DNA from: Minisyncoccota bacterium
Lineage (GTDB): Bacteria; Patescibacteriota; Minisyncoccia; UBA6257; 02-FULL-45-10c
Assembly (NCBI GenBank): GCA_028716745.1
Contig: JAQUPE010000001.1
Span: 94,203 to 146,064 of the forward strand
Direction of reading: 5' to 3'
DNA: 51,862 nt
Shown in pieces: positions 27,665-37,589 of this stretch. Numbering within the stretch: the stretch's first letter is position 1; each line of letters starts with the position of its first letter. Made by a program: the position numbers and the translations under genes. The notes beneath the pieces were generated by a model. The model searched no databases. It had not been told where the DNA came from and worked only from the letters and a program-made list of their open reading frames with translations.

Positions 27665-29431
27665 ATGAGAAAGTCTTTCTATACATTTTTAGCCGTCTTT
27701 TTATTTTCATTTTTTGCTGTTTTTGCCGGACAAGCCAGCGCGAGCAGCGCATCTCTTTATTTTTCTCCTTCGGCAAAGACCGTTAGCGTAGGCGATTCTT
27801 TTTCTATTGCCGTATATGTTTCAAGCCTTGACCAACCGATAAACGCCGCATCAGGAGTTATTTCTTTTCCGCAAGACAAGGTTCAGGTCTCTTCAATATC
27901 AAAAACAGGTTCTATCTTTTCTTTGTGGGCGCAAGAACCAGTCTTCTCGAATGATGACGGCACGATAAATTTTGAAGGAGTTGTTTTAAATCCCGGTTTT
28001 TCCGGTTCGGCCGGAAAAGTCATAACGATTAATTTTAAGGCAAAAACCATAGGCAGCGATTCAATTTCTTTTTCTTCTGGTTCTGTTTTAGCTAATGACG
28101 GAAAAGGAACTAATATATTGGAAGATTTGGGAAGTGCCGATTTAAATATTAAAGCCATTATTTCGGCTCCGGCAACGGAAGAAACGCTAACTACTCAGCA
28201 AGAAGAACAGGTAATCATATCAACCGCCGAATCTATTCCTTCTGCGCCAATAATTAGTTCTTCTACTCATCCGGATCAAAACAAATGGTATAGCCAAAAT
28301 AACCCCGTATTTTCATGGGAAATCACCTCCGATATTACATCTGTAAAAATAAAATATGATAAAAAACCATCTTCTTTGCCGACAATTTTATATAAAACCC
28401 CCATTTCAGAGAAACAGCTTAATGATATTTCGGACGGCATTTGGTATTTTCACGCTCAGCTTTGCAATAAATACGGCTGTGGAAAAACTTCTCATTACAG
28501 ATTTAAAATAGATACCGAAAAACCAAAACCGCTTTTAATAGAGTTTATTGACGGATTGGAAACAACAAATCCAAAACCTACCGTAGTTTTTAATACCACG
28601 GATGACTTATCGGGAATTGATTATTATCAAATTAAAATAGGAGAAGGCAGCCCATTTATCCTTTCCGCAAGTTCAACAGTAAAAAGCAATCCTTTTACAT
28701 TGCCGCTGCAAGACTTGGGACAGCATATAATATTAGTTGAAGCCTTTGATGAGGCGGGTAATTATATTTCTGATTATAAAAAATTTATAATAGAGCCATT
28801 GTCTTCTCCGATAATTACGGAATATCCAAAAAACTTGAAAAGCGGCGAGGCACTGATAATTAAAGGAACCTCTTCTTATCCAGAGGCGCAAATTAACGTC
28901 TGGCTTTTAAAAGATAAAACTGAAGTAGTAAAACAATCAATTACCAGCGATCAAAACGGCAATTTTATTTTTACACCGGAAAAAAATCTTGAACCAGGAT
29001 TATATAAGCTTGTGGCTACAGTCAGCAATGAACGTGGCGAAAAAAGCTCTTTATCCGACGAGATACTTATTAATGTAGAACAATCAGCCATTATAAGACT
29101 GGGGTCCATTACTGTAAAATCCCTCGCTATAACAGCGGCGGTAATTCTATTTATTATTTTCGTAATTTTCATAATTTGCTATAGCTATCGCAAAATCAGC
29201 GGCCTTAAAAGAAAATTTAAGAAAAAAATTAATGACACCGAAGAATCTATTCATGAAGAATTCGGATCTCTTAAAGAAGAATTGATGGATCAAATTAAAG
29301 TATTGGAAAAAGTTAAAAAATGCCAAGAAATTTCAGAAGAAGAAGGAATTATATTGAAGCGCCTTAAAAAGAATATCGACGATGTTGAAAAGAGAATCAA
29401 GAAAGAAATAATTGAAATTGAAGATAAATAA
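27665..29431 (+). CDS. Cohesin-like domain + Ig-like domains + TM + cytoplasmic coiled coil
   Basis: KTVSVGDSFSIAVYVSSLDQPINAASGVISFPQDKVQV...INFEGVVLNPGFSGSAGKVITINFKAK...LANDGKG; TM AVILFIIFVIFIICY; charged coiled-coil tail. Confidence 0.8.
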   Translation: MRKSFYTFLAVFLFSFFAVFAGQASASSASLYFSPSAKTVSVGDSFSIAVYVSSLDQPINAASGVISFPQDKVQVSSISKTGSIFSLWAQEPVFSNDDGTINFEGVVLNPGFSGSAGKVITINFKAKTIGSDSISFSSGSVLANDGKGTNILEDLGSADLNIKAIISAPATEETLTTQQEEQVIISTAESIPSAPIISSSTHPDQNKWYSQNNPVFSWEITSDITSVKIKYDKKPSSLPTILYKTPISEKQLNDISDGIWYFHAQLCNKYGCGKTSHYRFKIDTEKPKPLLIEFIDGLETTNPKPTVVFNTTDDLSGIDYYQIKIGEGSPFILSASSTVKSNPFTLPLQDLGQHIILVEAFDEAGNYISDYKKFIIEPLSSPIITEYPKNLKSGEALIIKGTSSYPEAQINVWLLKDKTEVVKQSITSDQNGNFIFTPEKNLEPGLYKLVATVSNERGEKSSLSDEILINVEQSAIIRLGSITVKSLAITAAVILFIIFVIFIICYSYRKISGLKRKFKKKINDTEESIHEEFGSLKEELMDQIKVLEKVKKCQEISEEEGIILKRLKKNIDDVEKRIKKEIIEIEDK

Positions 29432-29434
29432 TCT

Positions 29435-30085
29435 ATGAATGAATTAACTATCCTTATTTTTCAGATAATCGTTTTGATTTTTTCTTCCGTAATTCATGAA
29501 ATTTCTCACGGCGTAATGGCTTATAAGCTAGGGGACGATACGGCAAAAAGAATGGGCCGGCTCACATTAAACCCCCTTAAACACTTGGATTTCTTCGGTT
29601 CTCTTCTTTTACCTCTTTTATTTATAATTTCCGGAAGCAAATTTATTTTGGGCGGGGCAAAGCCGGTTCCTTACAATCCATTAAATTTAAAAAACCCTAA
29701 AAAAGATTCCGCTCTTATATCTCTTGGCGGGCCGCTGAGCAATTTAATTCTCGCAGTTATTTTTGGAGTTATTATCCAATTAGTAGCTCCATTTTTAAAT
29801 TTAAAAGAGCTGGGAATGGGGACCTCGTTGCTTCTTCTTTTAAATATAATTGTTTTTATAAACGTTCTTCTTGCGGTTTTTAATTTAATGCCGATTCCGC
29901 CGCTGGACGGATCTAAAATTCTATTTTCATTTTTACCGGATAAATATCTCGCTCTACAAAATCGATTGGAGCAATCGGGGATGTTTATATTGCTTATATT
30001 CATATTTTTCGGCGGATTTGTTGTTATCTTTCCGATAACAAAAATCATTTTTTATCTTCTGGTAGGTAAGTGGGCGGCGCTCTAA
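29435..30085 (+). CDS. Site-2 protease (M50) family membrane metalloprotease
   Basis: SSVIHEISHGVMAYKLGDDTAKRMGRLTLNPLKHLD; FNLMPIPPLDGSKIL. Confidence 0.92.
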   Translation: MNELTILIFQIIVLIFSSVIHEISHGVMAYKLGDDTAKRMGRLTLNPLKHLDFFGSLLLPLLFIISGSKFILGGAKPVPYNPLNLKNPKKDSALISLGGPLSNLILAVIFGVIIQLVAPFLNLKELGMGTSLLLLLNIIVFINVLLAVFNLMPIPPLDGSKILFSFLPDKYLALQNRLEQSGMFILLIFIFFGGFVVIFPITKIIFYLLVGKWAAL

Positions 30086-30103
30086 TTTATAAAAAGAGCG
30101 GGA

Positions 30104-30131
30104 TTGACGACTATTTGTAAAATAGTATAGA
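30104..30131 (+). promoter_or_regulatory. str operon promoter with palindromic spacer
   Basis: TTGACG (30104)-16-TATAGA (30126); ACTATTT-gta-AAATAGT at 30110-30126. Confidence 0.6.
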
Positions 30132-30148
30132 ATATTAAACATCTGTAT

Positions 30149-30562
30149 ATGCCAACAATCAGACAATTATTAAAAAAGGGGAGAGCCCCAAAATCGTTTA
30201 AATCTAAATCGCCGGCCCTCCAGCGTTATTTTAACTATATTCAAAACAAGCCGATTAAGGTTGCATCGCCTTTTAAAAGAGGTGTTTGCTTGAAAGTTTT
30301 TACCACCACTCCTAAAAAACCGAACTCTGCCTTGAGAAAGGTAGCGCGTGTTCGTTTAACCAATGGAATGGAAGTCACCGCTTATATTCCGGGAGAAGGA
30401 CATAATTTACAGGAGCACTCTGTTGTAATAATCCGCGGAGGCAGGGTAAAAGATTTGCCTGGTGTTCGCTATCATATAGTAAGAGGAATGATGGATACTT
30501 CCGGAGTTGAATCCAGAAAACAGCAAAGATCAAAGTATGGAGCTAAAAGGCCTAAGGCATAA
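30149..30562 (+). CDS. rpsL: 30S ribosomal protein S12
   Basis: [12 protein letters not shown]...[58 protein letters not shown]. Confidence 0.98.
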   Translation: MPTIRQLLKKGRAPKSFKSKSPALQRYFNYIQNKPIKVASPFKRGVCLKVFTTTPKKPNSALRKVARVRLTNGMEVTAYIPGEGHNLQEHSVVIIRGGRVKDLPGVRYHIVRGMMDTSGVESRKQQRSKYGAKRPKA

Positions 30563-30578
30563 ATAAAAATTTAAATTC

Positions 30579-31046
30579 ATGCGTAAAAAAAGAAATTATA
30601 CAAGGGAACGCAAGCCCGATACAAAGTTTAAAAGCATCGTTACCGAGCGCTTTATTAACTATTTAATGGAAGACGGAAAGAAAGCCGTGGCGGAGAAAAT
30701 TATGTATGACGCTTTTGATATTATAAAAAAACAAACCAAAGAAGAGCCTTTATCGGTTTTTGAAAAGGCCTTAGAAAATGTTTCTCCATTAGTCGAAGTT
30801 GCTTCTAAAAGAATCGGCGGCGCCAACTATCAAGTTCCGCGAGAAGTCAGACCGGAAAGAAAATTCATGCTTGCAGCGCGCTGGCTTATCCAAGCCGCAA
30901 GAAATAAAAAAGGAAAGGCTATGTCGGAAAAACTTTCCGAAGAATTGATGTTGGCCGCCAAAAACGAAGGTACGGCCATCAAGAAGAAATTAGATACTCA
31001 CAGAATGGCGGAAGCAAACAGAGCATTCGCACATTTCAGCCGCTAA
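30579..31046 (+). CDS. rpsG: 30S ribosomal protein S7
   Basis: [49 protein letters not shown]. Confidence 0.97.
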   Translation: MRKKRNYTRERKPDTKFKSIVTERFINYLMEDGKKAVAEKIMYDAFDIIKKQTKEEPLSVFEKALENVSPLVEVASKRIGGANYQVPREVRPERKFMLAARWLIQAARNKKGKAMSEKLSEELMLAAKNEGTAIKKKLDTHRMAEANRAFAHFSR

Positions 31047-31050
31047 ATTT

Positions 31051-33153
31051 ATGCCTAGACAGTATCCCTTAGAAAAAGTCAGAGATATCGGCGTTGTCGC
31101 GCACATCGATGCCGGAAAAACAACCACTTCCGAGCGTATTCTTTTTTATACCGGAGTTTCCCATAAAATCGGCGAAGTTCACGAAGGAGAAGCCATAATG
31201 GACTGGATGGAACAGGAAAGAGAAAGGGGGATTACTATTACTTCTGCCGCTACAACTTGTTTTTGGGTTCCAACTTATGCCAAGGGAGATAAAAAGTTTG
31301 AACATCGCATAAACCTCATTGATACTCCAGGGCATATCGACTTTACTGTTGAAGTTAAAAGATCTTTGCGCGTACTCGACGGCGCAGTTGTCGTATTCGA
31401 CGGAGTTTCTGGAGTGGAACCTCAGTCTGAAACAAACTGGCGCTATGCCGACGAATATAATGTTCCAAGAATCTGCTTCATTAACAAAATGGACAGATTG
31501 GGTGCAAGTTTTGAAAATAGCTTTAAATCAATTCAGGAAAAATTAAATCCTTACGCAGTTGCGATTCAGATGCCTATCGGATCAGAAAGCAATTTTGAAG
31601 GAGTTGTTGATTTGTTGAAGATGAAAGCCTTCCGATTTGAAGGAGAAAGAGGAGAAAAAATCATTGAATCTGAAATTCCGGAAAATTTGGCAAGCGAAGC
31701 AAAGAAGCTCCGCCACGATCTTATAGAAAAAATCGTCGAGCAAGACGATAAATTAATGTCCGAATATCTTGAAGGAAAAGAGCCCTCTCTCGAAGATTTA
31801 AAAAGAGTTTTGCGCGCTGCAACCTTGAAGGTAAAGCTTATTCCTGTTTTAACCGGATCTTCTTTAAAAAACAAAGGAGTTCAGTTGATGTTAGATGCGG
31901 TTATTGATTATTTGCCGTCTCCACTAGACATGCCGCCAACCAAAGCAATTAATGTTGCCACCGGAGAAAATGTTGGACTCACGCCAGACGATAATGCACC
32001 GCTGGCTGCTTTAGCATTTAAAATTGCCAGCGATCCTTTTGTGGGAAGCCTTACATATTTCCGCGTATATTCCGGCACAATGAAAAAAGGCAGTTATATT
32101 TTAAATAGCAATAAAGATAATAAAGAAAGGGTTGGCCGAATAGTCCGCATGCATGCCAATCAGAGAGAGGAAATCGACGAAATTTATGCCGGAGATTTGG
32201 GCGCTATTGTAGGACTTAAAAATACCACTACGGGAGACGCATTATGCGATCCAGAGCATCCGATTCTTTTGGAGAAAATTTTGTTCCCAACTCCAGTTAT
32301 TTCTATTAAAATCGAACCAAAAACTAAAGCTGACCAAGAAAAAATGGGTATGGCCTTGCGCCGTCTTGGAGAAGAAGATCCTACATTTAAAGTCAGCGGA
32401 GATCCGGAAACAGGAGAAACAATTATTGCCGGAATGGGTGAATTACACTTGGATGTTTTAGTAGAAAGAATGAAAAGGGAATTCGGCGTATCTTCCAATG
32501 TAGGAAGGCCGCAAGTTGCCTATAGAGAAACAATCAGACAAGAAGCAGAAGCTGAAGGAAAATATATCAAACAGTCCGGCGGACGCGGACAATATGGACA
32601 CGTTAGGCTCAGAATCGAACCTCTGGAACGCAGCAAAGGATTTGAATTTGTTAATGCAATTAAAGGGGGCTCTATTCCTCAGGAATTTATTCCGGCAATT
32701 GAAAAGGGAATAAGAGAATCTTTAGAAAAAGGCGTTGTTGCCGGATTTACGGTAACCGATGTCCGCGTTACTCTTTATGACGGATCTTTCCACGAAGTTG
32801 ACTCTTCGGAAGCAGCGTTTAAGATTGCCGGATCCATGGCTTTCCAGGAGGCGGCAAAAAGAGCCAAGCCTGTTATTTTGGAACCGATAATGAAAATTCA
32901 AATTATTGTTCCATCTGAATTCATGGGCGATGTGACCGGAGATTTGAATTCTAAGCGCGGAAAGATCGAAGCTATGAATGACAGAATGAATGTGAAAATA
33001 ATCGACGTTAAGGTTCCACTGTCTGAAATGTTCGGATATGCCACTTCATTGCGTTCGATGTCACAGGGGAGAGGATCTTTCAATATGGAATTTGATCATT
33101 ATGCAGAAACGCCTAATAACGTTGCGCAGCAGATAATCGAAGGCAAAAAATAA
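31051..33153 (+). CDS. fusA: Elongation factor G
   Basis: [58 protein letters not shown]. Confidence 0.98.
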   Translation: MPRQYPLEKVRDIGVVAHIDAGKTTTSERILFYTGVSHKIGEVHEGEAIMDWMEQERERGITITSAATTCFWVPTYAKGDKKFEHRINLIDTPGHIDFTVEVKRSLRVLDGAVVVFDGVSGVEPQSETNWRYADEYNVPRICFINKMDRLGASFENSFKSIQEKLNPYAVAIQMPIGSESNFEGVVDLLKMKAFRFEGERGEKIIESEIPENLASEAKKLRHDLIEKIVEQDDKLMSEYLEGKEPSLEDLKRVLRAATLKVKLIPVLTGSSLKNKGVQLMLDAVIDYLPSPLDMPPTKAINVATGENVGLTPDDNAPLAALAFKIASDPFVGSLTYFRVYSGTMKKGSYILNSNKDNKERVGRIVRMHANQREEIDEIYAGDLGAIVGLKNTTTGDALCDPEHPILLEKILFPTPVISIKIEPKTKADQEKMGMALRRLGEEDPTFKVSGDPETGETIIAGMGELHLDVLVERMKREFGVSSNVGRPQVAYRETIRQEAEAEGKYIKQSGGRGQYGHVRLRIEPLERSKGFEFVNAIKGGSIPQEFIPAIEKGIRESLEKGVVAGFTVTDVRVTLYDGSFHEVDSSEAAFKIAGSMAFQEAAKRAKPVILEPIMKIQIIVPSEFMGDVTGDLNSKRGKIEAMNDRMNVKIIDVKVPLSEMFGYATSLRSMSQGRGSFNMEFDHYAETPNNVAQQIIEGKK

Positions 33154-33358
33154 ACCGAAAGTTTTGGCCATAAAATTATCAGCGAAACGCTTGATAAGAA
33201 ATATATCAAAAACTATTTTTCAAAACCGGAGAACAAAGCCAAGAAAAAGTATAAAGAAATCTTAAATTCTATAAAAACTCTTATTTCCAGAAAAAATAAG
33301 GAAAAGTAGCTCTATTTAAGGGGAAAAGGCGTTTTGAGCTTATTAACACAAATGGCGC

Positions 33359-33386
33359 TTGACACAAATGCCGTTTTTCGTATAAA
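33359..33386 (+). promoter_or_regulatory. tuf promoter
   Basis: TTGACA (33359)-16-TATAAA (33381). Confidence 0.7.
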
Positions 33387-33446
33387 ATCGATGTATTGTC
33401 GAAAAATATCAAATAAGTAAAAAGTAATAAAAAATAACATAAAATT

Positions 33447-34646
33447 ATGGCAGAGAAAGAAAAGTTTGAGAGGTCTAAACCTCACGTAAACGTCGGAACA
33501 ATTGGACACGTAGACCACGGCAAAACTACATTGACCGCGGCTATTACCCATGTCCTCTTTATGAAGGGCTTGGCCAAAAAGGAAGAGGGTATTGATCAAA
33601 TCGATAATGCTCCTGAAGAAAAAGCCAGAGGTATTACTATCGCTTTGCACCATTCCGAATATGAATCTGAAAAGCGTCACTATGCGCACATCGACGCGCC
33701 AGGACACGCTGACTATATTAAGAACATGATCACTGGAGCCGCCCAGATGGACGGAGCCATATTGGTAGTATCTGCTGCTGACGGCCCGATGCCTCAGACC
33801 AGAGAACACATTTTGCTTGCTCGTCAGGTAGGCGTGCCGGCATTGGTTGTATTTTTGAACAAGACAGACATGGTAGATGATCCGGAAATGATTGACTTGG
33901 TTGAGTCTGAAGTTCGCGAACTTTTGAAGAAACAAGAATATCCTGGAGATACCACTCCGATTATTCGCGGTTCAGCCGTAAAAGCTTTGGCTGCAAAATC
34001 TGCCGATGATCCGGATGCTAAACCAATTTTAGATTTGGTAAAGGCCTTAGACGAATTTATTCCTGATCCTGTTCGCGATACCAGCAAACCGTTCTTAATG
34101 CCTATTGAAGATATCTTCACTATTGAAGGAAGAGGAACTGTTGTTACTGGAAGAATAGAAAGAGGACAAATTAAAATAAACGAAGAAGTTGAAATCGTCG
34201 GATTAAAGCCGACCCAAAAAACAGTTATTACCGGTATTGAAATGTTCAATAAATTGCTCGACGAAGGAAAAGCCGGAGATAACGTTGGAATTCTCTTGCG
34301 CGGACTTAAGAAAGAAGACGTTGAACGCGGACAGGTTATTGTTAAACCAGGAAGCGTTACTCCGCATACCGAATTTACAGCTGAAGTTTACGTCTTGAAT
34401 AAAGAGGAAGGCGGACGTCATACCCCATTCTTTAAAGGATATAAACCGCAATTCTATATTAGAACCACAGATGTTACAGGCGAAGTTATTTTGCCAGCCG
34501 GAACCGAAATGGTAATGCCAGGCGACACAATAACATTTGAAGTAAAATTGATTGCTCCAGTTGCGTTGGAAGAAAAACAGAAGTTTGCCATCAGAGAGGG
34601 AGGCAAGACCGTAGGAGCCGGAGTGGTAACTAAAATTACCAAGTAA
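33447..34646 (+). CDS. tuf: Elongation factor Tu
   Basis: [74 protein letters not shown]. Confidence 0.99.
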   Translation: MAEKEKFERSKPHVNVGTIGHVDHGKTTLTAAITHVLFMKGLAKKEEGIDQIDNAPEEKARGITIALHHSEYESEKRHYAHIDAPGHADYIKNMITGAAQMDGAILVVSAADGPMPQTREHILLARQVGVPALVVFLNKTDMVDDPEMIDLVESEVRELLKKQEYPGDTTPIIRGSAVKALAAKSADDPDAKPILDLVKALDEFIPDPVRDTSKPFLMPIEDIFTIEGRGTVVTGRIERGQIKINEEVEIVGLKPTQKTVITGIEMFNKLLDEGKAGDNVGILLRGLKKEDVERGQVIVKPGSVTPHTEFTAEVYVLNKEEGGRHTPFFKGYKPQFYIRTTDVTGEVILPAGTEMVMPGDTITFEVKLIAPVALEEKQKFAIREGGKTVGAGVVTKITK

Positions 34647-34653
34647 GTAGTCA

Positions 34654-34684
34654 ACCAGAGGCGCAAAACGTCTCTTTGGTTTTT
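34654..34684 (+). terminator. Terminator/attenuator between tuf and rpsJ
   Basis: ACCAGAGGCG-caaaa-CGTCTCTTTGGT hairpin followed by TTTT. Confidence 0.65.
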
Positions 34685-34693
34685 AAAAAGATA

Positions 34694-35020
34694 ATGACAA
34701 AAAAAGACATTGAAAAAGAAAAATTAAGATTGAAGGTTCAGGCGTATGACCACAAGCTGATTGACGTTTCTTGCCGCCAAATAATCGAGGTGGCAAAACG
34801 ACAGGATGCCGAAGTTATAGGCCCGATGCCTTTGCCGACGGAGGTTAAACACTACACAGTGAATCGTTCAACCTTTGTGCACAAAAATTCGAGAGAACAA
34901 TTTGAGCTTAAAGCTCATAAGAGGCTAATAGACATCCTGAACCCGACTCAAGCCCTAATCGAATCTCTGTCGACATTAAATCTACCTTCCGGGGTAGACA
35001 TCGAGATAAAGATGGTCTAA
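34694..35020 (+). CDS. rpsJ: 30S ribosomal protein S10
   Basis: LRLKVQAYDHKLIDVSCRQI; GPMPLPTEVKHYTVNRSTFVHKNSREQFELKAHKRLIDI. Confidence 0.96.
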   Translation: MTKKDIEKEKLRLKVQAYDHKLIDVSCRQIIEVAKRQDAEVIGPMPLPTEVKHYTVNRSTFVHKNSREQFELKAHKRLIDILNPTQALIESLSTLNLPSGVDIEIKMV

Positions 35021-35043
35021 AGAGATTAGCCGATTAATTAAAA

Positions 35044-35075
35044 AATAATTCGAGGCTATCTCGGATTATTTTTTT
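35044..35075 (+). terminator. Terminator/attenuator between rpsJ and rplC
   Basis: AATAAT-t-CGAG-gctat-CTCG-g-ATTATT then TTTTT. Confidence 0.75.
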
Positions 35076-35089
35076 CTAATTTAAAAATC

Positions 35090-35518
35090 ATGATCAAAAT
35101 TTCAGGTAAAAAATTTAAAATGACCCAGATTTTCAAAGAAAATGACGTGTTGCCAATCACGATTATTAAGCTTGATAAGAAAGAAGATTTGGATTCATTT
35201 AAAGAAACTGATTTAGTAACCGTAACCGGCACTACCAAAGGACATGGTTTCCAGGGCGTTGTTAAAAGATGGAGCTTTGCCGGCGGTCCTCAGACCCACG
35301 GACAAAAAAATCGTCTTAGGGCGCCTGGTTCTATCAGCGCAACCGCGCCGCAAAGAGTTCCTCCGGGAAGAAAAATGGCAGGAAGAATGGGCGGAGCCCA
35401 AAAAACAATCAAAAATTTGAGAATAGCCAATATAAATAAAGAAGGCGGCGAGCTTTCTTTGATTGGATCTGTTCCGGGAACAAGAGGCGGAAAAGTTACT
35501 ATGAAAATCAATAAATAA
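35090..35518 (+). CDS. rplC: 50S ribosomal protein L3, reduced (142 aa)
   Basis: KISGKKFKMTQIF; VTGTTKGHGFQGVVKRWSFAGGPQTHGQKNRLRAPGSI; GRKMAGRMGG. Confidence 0.95.
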   Translation: MIKISGKKFKMTQIFKENDVLPITIIKLDKKEDLDSFKETDLVTVTGTTKGHGFQGVVKRWSFAGGPQTHGQKNRLRAPGSISATAPQRVPPGRKMAGRMGGAQKTIKNLRIANINKEGGELSLIGSVPGTRGGKVTMKINK

Positions 35519-35520
35519 AT

Positions 35521-36132
35521 ATGTCCAAAGTAAAAATCTACAACTTAAAAGGAAAAGAAACCGGAGAGGCTCAATTGCCGAAATCTTTGGATGTAAAATT
35601 TAATCCGGAATTAATACAGCAAGTTGTCCAAACTATTGCCGCTAATTTGCGTCCGACTGTTGCCCATACAAAAACAAGAGAAGAGGTTAGGGGAGGAGGC
35701 AAAAAACCGTGGAAACAAAAAGGAACTGGACGCGCAAGACATGGATCAATAAGATCTCCATTATGGAAAGGAGGCGGCGTAAGCTTTGGCCCAAGAAGCG
35801 AAAGAGATTATTCCAAAAAAGTAAATCATAAAATGTCTAAGCTTGCGTTAGCCAGCGCATTGGCTCAAAAAGCCGTGGATGGTGAATTTAAAATTATAGA
35901 TTCGCTTGATTTAGAAAATAATAAAACAAAAATACTCGCGGAAACTGTAAGAAAAATTTCCGGAACCAGGTCTATTTTATTGGTAATTCCGAAAGAAGCT
36001 AAAAATGTTTTTATGGCTGCCAAAAATTTAGCCAGAGTAACAACCGTATTTGGAAGAGAGCTTAATGCTTATGAAATAATGAAAAACAAGGAAGTTTTAA
36101 TGGATAAAAAAGTATTTGAATCATATGAATAA
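35521..36132 (+). CDS. rplD: 50S ribosomal protein L4
   Basis: RPTVAHTKTREEVRGGGKKPWKQKGTGRARHGSIRSPLWKGGGVSFGP. Confidence 0.97.
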   Translation: MSKVKIYNLKGKETGEAQLPKSLDVKFNPELIQQVVQTIAANLRPTVAHTKTREEVRGGGKKPWKQKGTGRARHGSIRSPLWKGGGVSFGPRSERDYSKKVNHKMSKLALASALAQKAVDGEFKIIDSLDLENNKTKILAETVRKISGTRSILLVIPKEAKNVFMAAKNLARVTTVFGRELNAYEIMKNKEVLMDKKVFESYE

Positions 36133-36403
36133 ATTTTTAATCAAAAAACCAATAATAGCCGAAAAGGCGATTAAGATGAGCGCGCTCGGAAAATATGTTT
36201 TTATGGTAGCTTCCGAAGCTACTCTTCCGGAAATCAAAAAAATAGTTGAAAAAACTTATAATGTTAAGATTATAAAATCTAACGTTATAAATGTTAAAAG
36301 CAAAAAAAGAAGAATCGGCAGATCTATAAGCATAAAGCCGGGATATAAAAAGGTAATCGTAACCTTGAAACAAGGCCAAAAATTGGATATATTACCACAA
36401 TAA
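36125..36403 (+). CDS. rplW: 50S ribosomal protein L23
   Basis: IKKPIIAEKAIKMSALGKYVFMVASEATLPEIKKIVEKTYNVKI; ATG at 36125 overlaps rplD end. Confidence 0.94.
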   Translation: MNKFLIKKPIIAEKAIKMSALGKYVFMVASEATLPEIKKIVEKTYNVKIIKSNVINVKSKKRRIGRSISIKPGYKKVIVTLKQGQKLDILPQ

Positions 36404-36421
36404 TAAATTTTAGCTAAAACT

Positions 36422-37249
36422 ATGAAATCATTTAGACCAACAACTCCCAGCAGAAGACATATGACCGTAATTGAATATAAGAAACTGCTTACCAAAACAG
36501 GTCCTTTTAAGGCTCTGACAATGAACATCCAAAAGGCAGCCGGCAGAAACAATCAGGGAGTTATTACTATGAGGCATCAAGGCGGCGGAAATAAGCAAAC
36601 CTACAGAATGGTTGATTTTCGTCAGGATAAATTTGATATTTCCGGAAGAGTGGAAACCTTAGAATACGATCCATATAGATCTGCTTTTATAGCTTTGGTT
36701 TGCTATAAAGACGGAGAAAGAAGATATATTCTCGCTCCTAAAGACCTAAAAGTAGGCGATGAAATAATAACTTCTCCAGCCGCACCTTTGAAAGTTGGAA
36801 ATAGAGTAAGGCTGATAAATATTCCTATCGGTTATTTGGTTTACAATATTGAATTATTGCCTAGCACTGGAGGAAAATTAGCCCGTTCAGCCGGCGCTTA
36901 TGCTGAAGTTCTCGGTTATGAAGGAGAATACTCTACTTTAAAATTAAGCTCTGGCGAAGTAAGAAAAGTTAAAACAGATTGCTATGCTTCTATTGGACAA
37001 GTTTCCAATCCTGATCACAATTTAGTTACTATCGGAAAAGCAGGACGTTCCCGTCATATGGGAATTCGTCCGACAGTTCGTGGTAAGGTTATGAATCCTT
37101 GCGACCATCCATACGGAGGCGGAGAAGGAAGAACGCAGAGAGGAACAAAGAGACCGAAAGATATTTGGGGTAATATTACCGGTGGAAGGAAAACACGCAA
37201 GAAAAAGAAATGGTCAAGCGTGTTAATAATTAAGAGAAGAAAGAAATAA
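36422..37249 (+). CDS. rplB: 50S ribosomal protein L2
   Basis: [68 protein letters not shown]. Confidence 0.97.
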   Translation: MKSFRPTTPSRRHMTVIEYKKLLTKTGPFKALTMNIQKAAGRNNQGVITMRHQGGGNKQTYRMVDFRQDKFDISGRVETLEYDPYRSAFIALVCYKDGERRYILAPKDLKVGDEIITSPAAPLKVGNRVRLINIPIGYLVYNIELLPSTGGKLARSAGAYAEVLGYEGEYSTLKLSSGEVRKVKTDCYASIGQVSNPDHNLVTIGKAGRSRHMGIRPTVRGKVMNPCDHPYGGGEGRTQRGTKRPKDIWGNITGGRKTRKKKKWSSVLIIKRRKK

Positions 37250-37250
37250 T

Positions 37251-37583
37251 ATGTCTAGAAGCTCTAAAAAGGGTCCTTATGTAGATCCAAAATTACTGAA
37301 AAAAATTGCCAAAATGAAACCGGGAACAAAAACGGTTATTAAGACTTGGTCCAGAGCTTCTGAAGTTGCTCCTGAAATGGTTGGACATACTTTTGCAATT
37401 CACAATGGAAAGAATTTTATAGAAATTATCATAAAAGAAGAAATGATCGGCCGCAGATTGGGAGAATTTGCTCCTACTCGCAGATTTACCAAACATGGAG
37501 GCAAGATGCAGAGAGAATTAGAGGCCTCGCAAGCCGCAGGAGCCGCAGCCGCTCCAGCGCCTTCAGCGCCGGCAAAAAAATAA
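37251..37583 (+). CDS. rpsS: 30S ribosomal protein S19 with Ala/Pro-rich tail
   Basis: [44 protein letters not shown]. Confidence 0.96.
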   Translation: MSRSSKKGPYVDPKLLKKIAKMKPGTKTVIKTWSRASEVAPEMVGHTFAIHNGKNFIEIIIKEEMIGRRLGEFAPTRRFTKHGGKMQRELEASQAAGAAAAPAPSAPAKK

Positions 37584-37589
37584 TAATAT

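Noticed and set aside
22182-29431. Cellulosome
   Set aside because: Cohesin- and dockerin-like modules are present, but no glycoside hydrolase or CBM was recognised in the window.
33312-33935. 207-aa minus-strand ORF antisense to tuf
   Set aside because: Mirrors conserved EF-Tu codons, no recognisable domain, and the intergenic part holds the tuf promoter.
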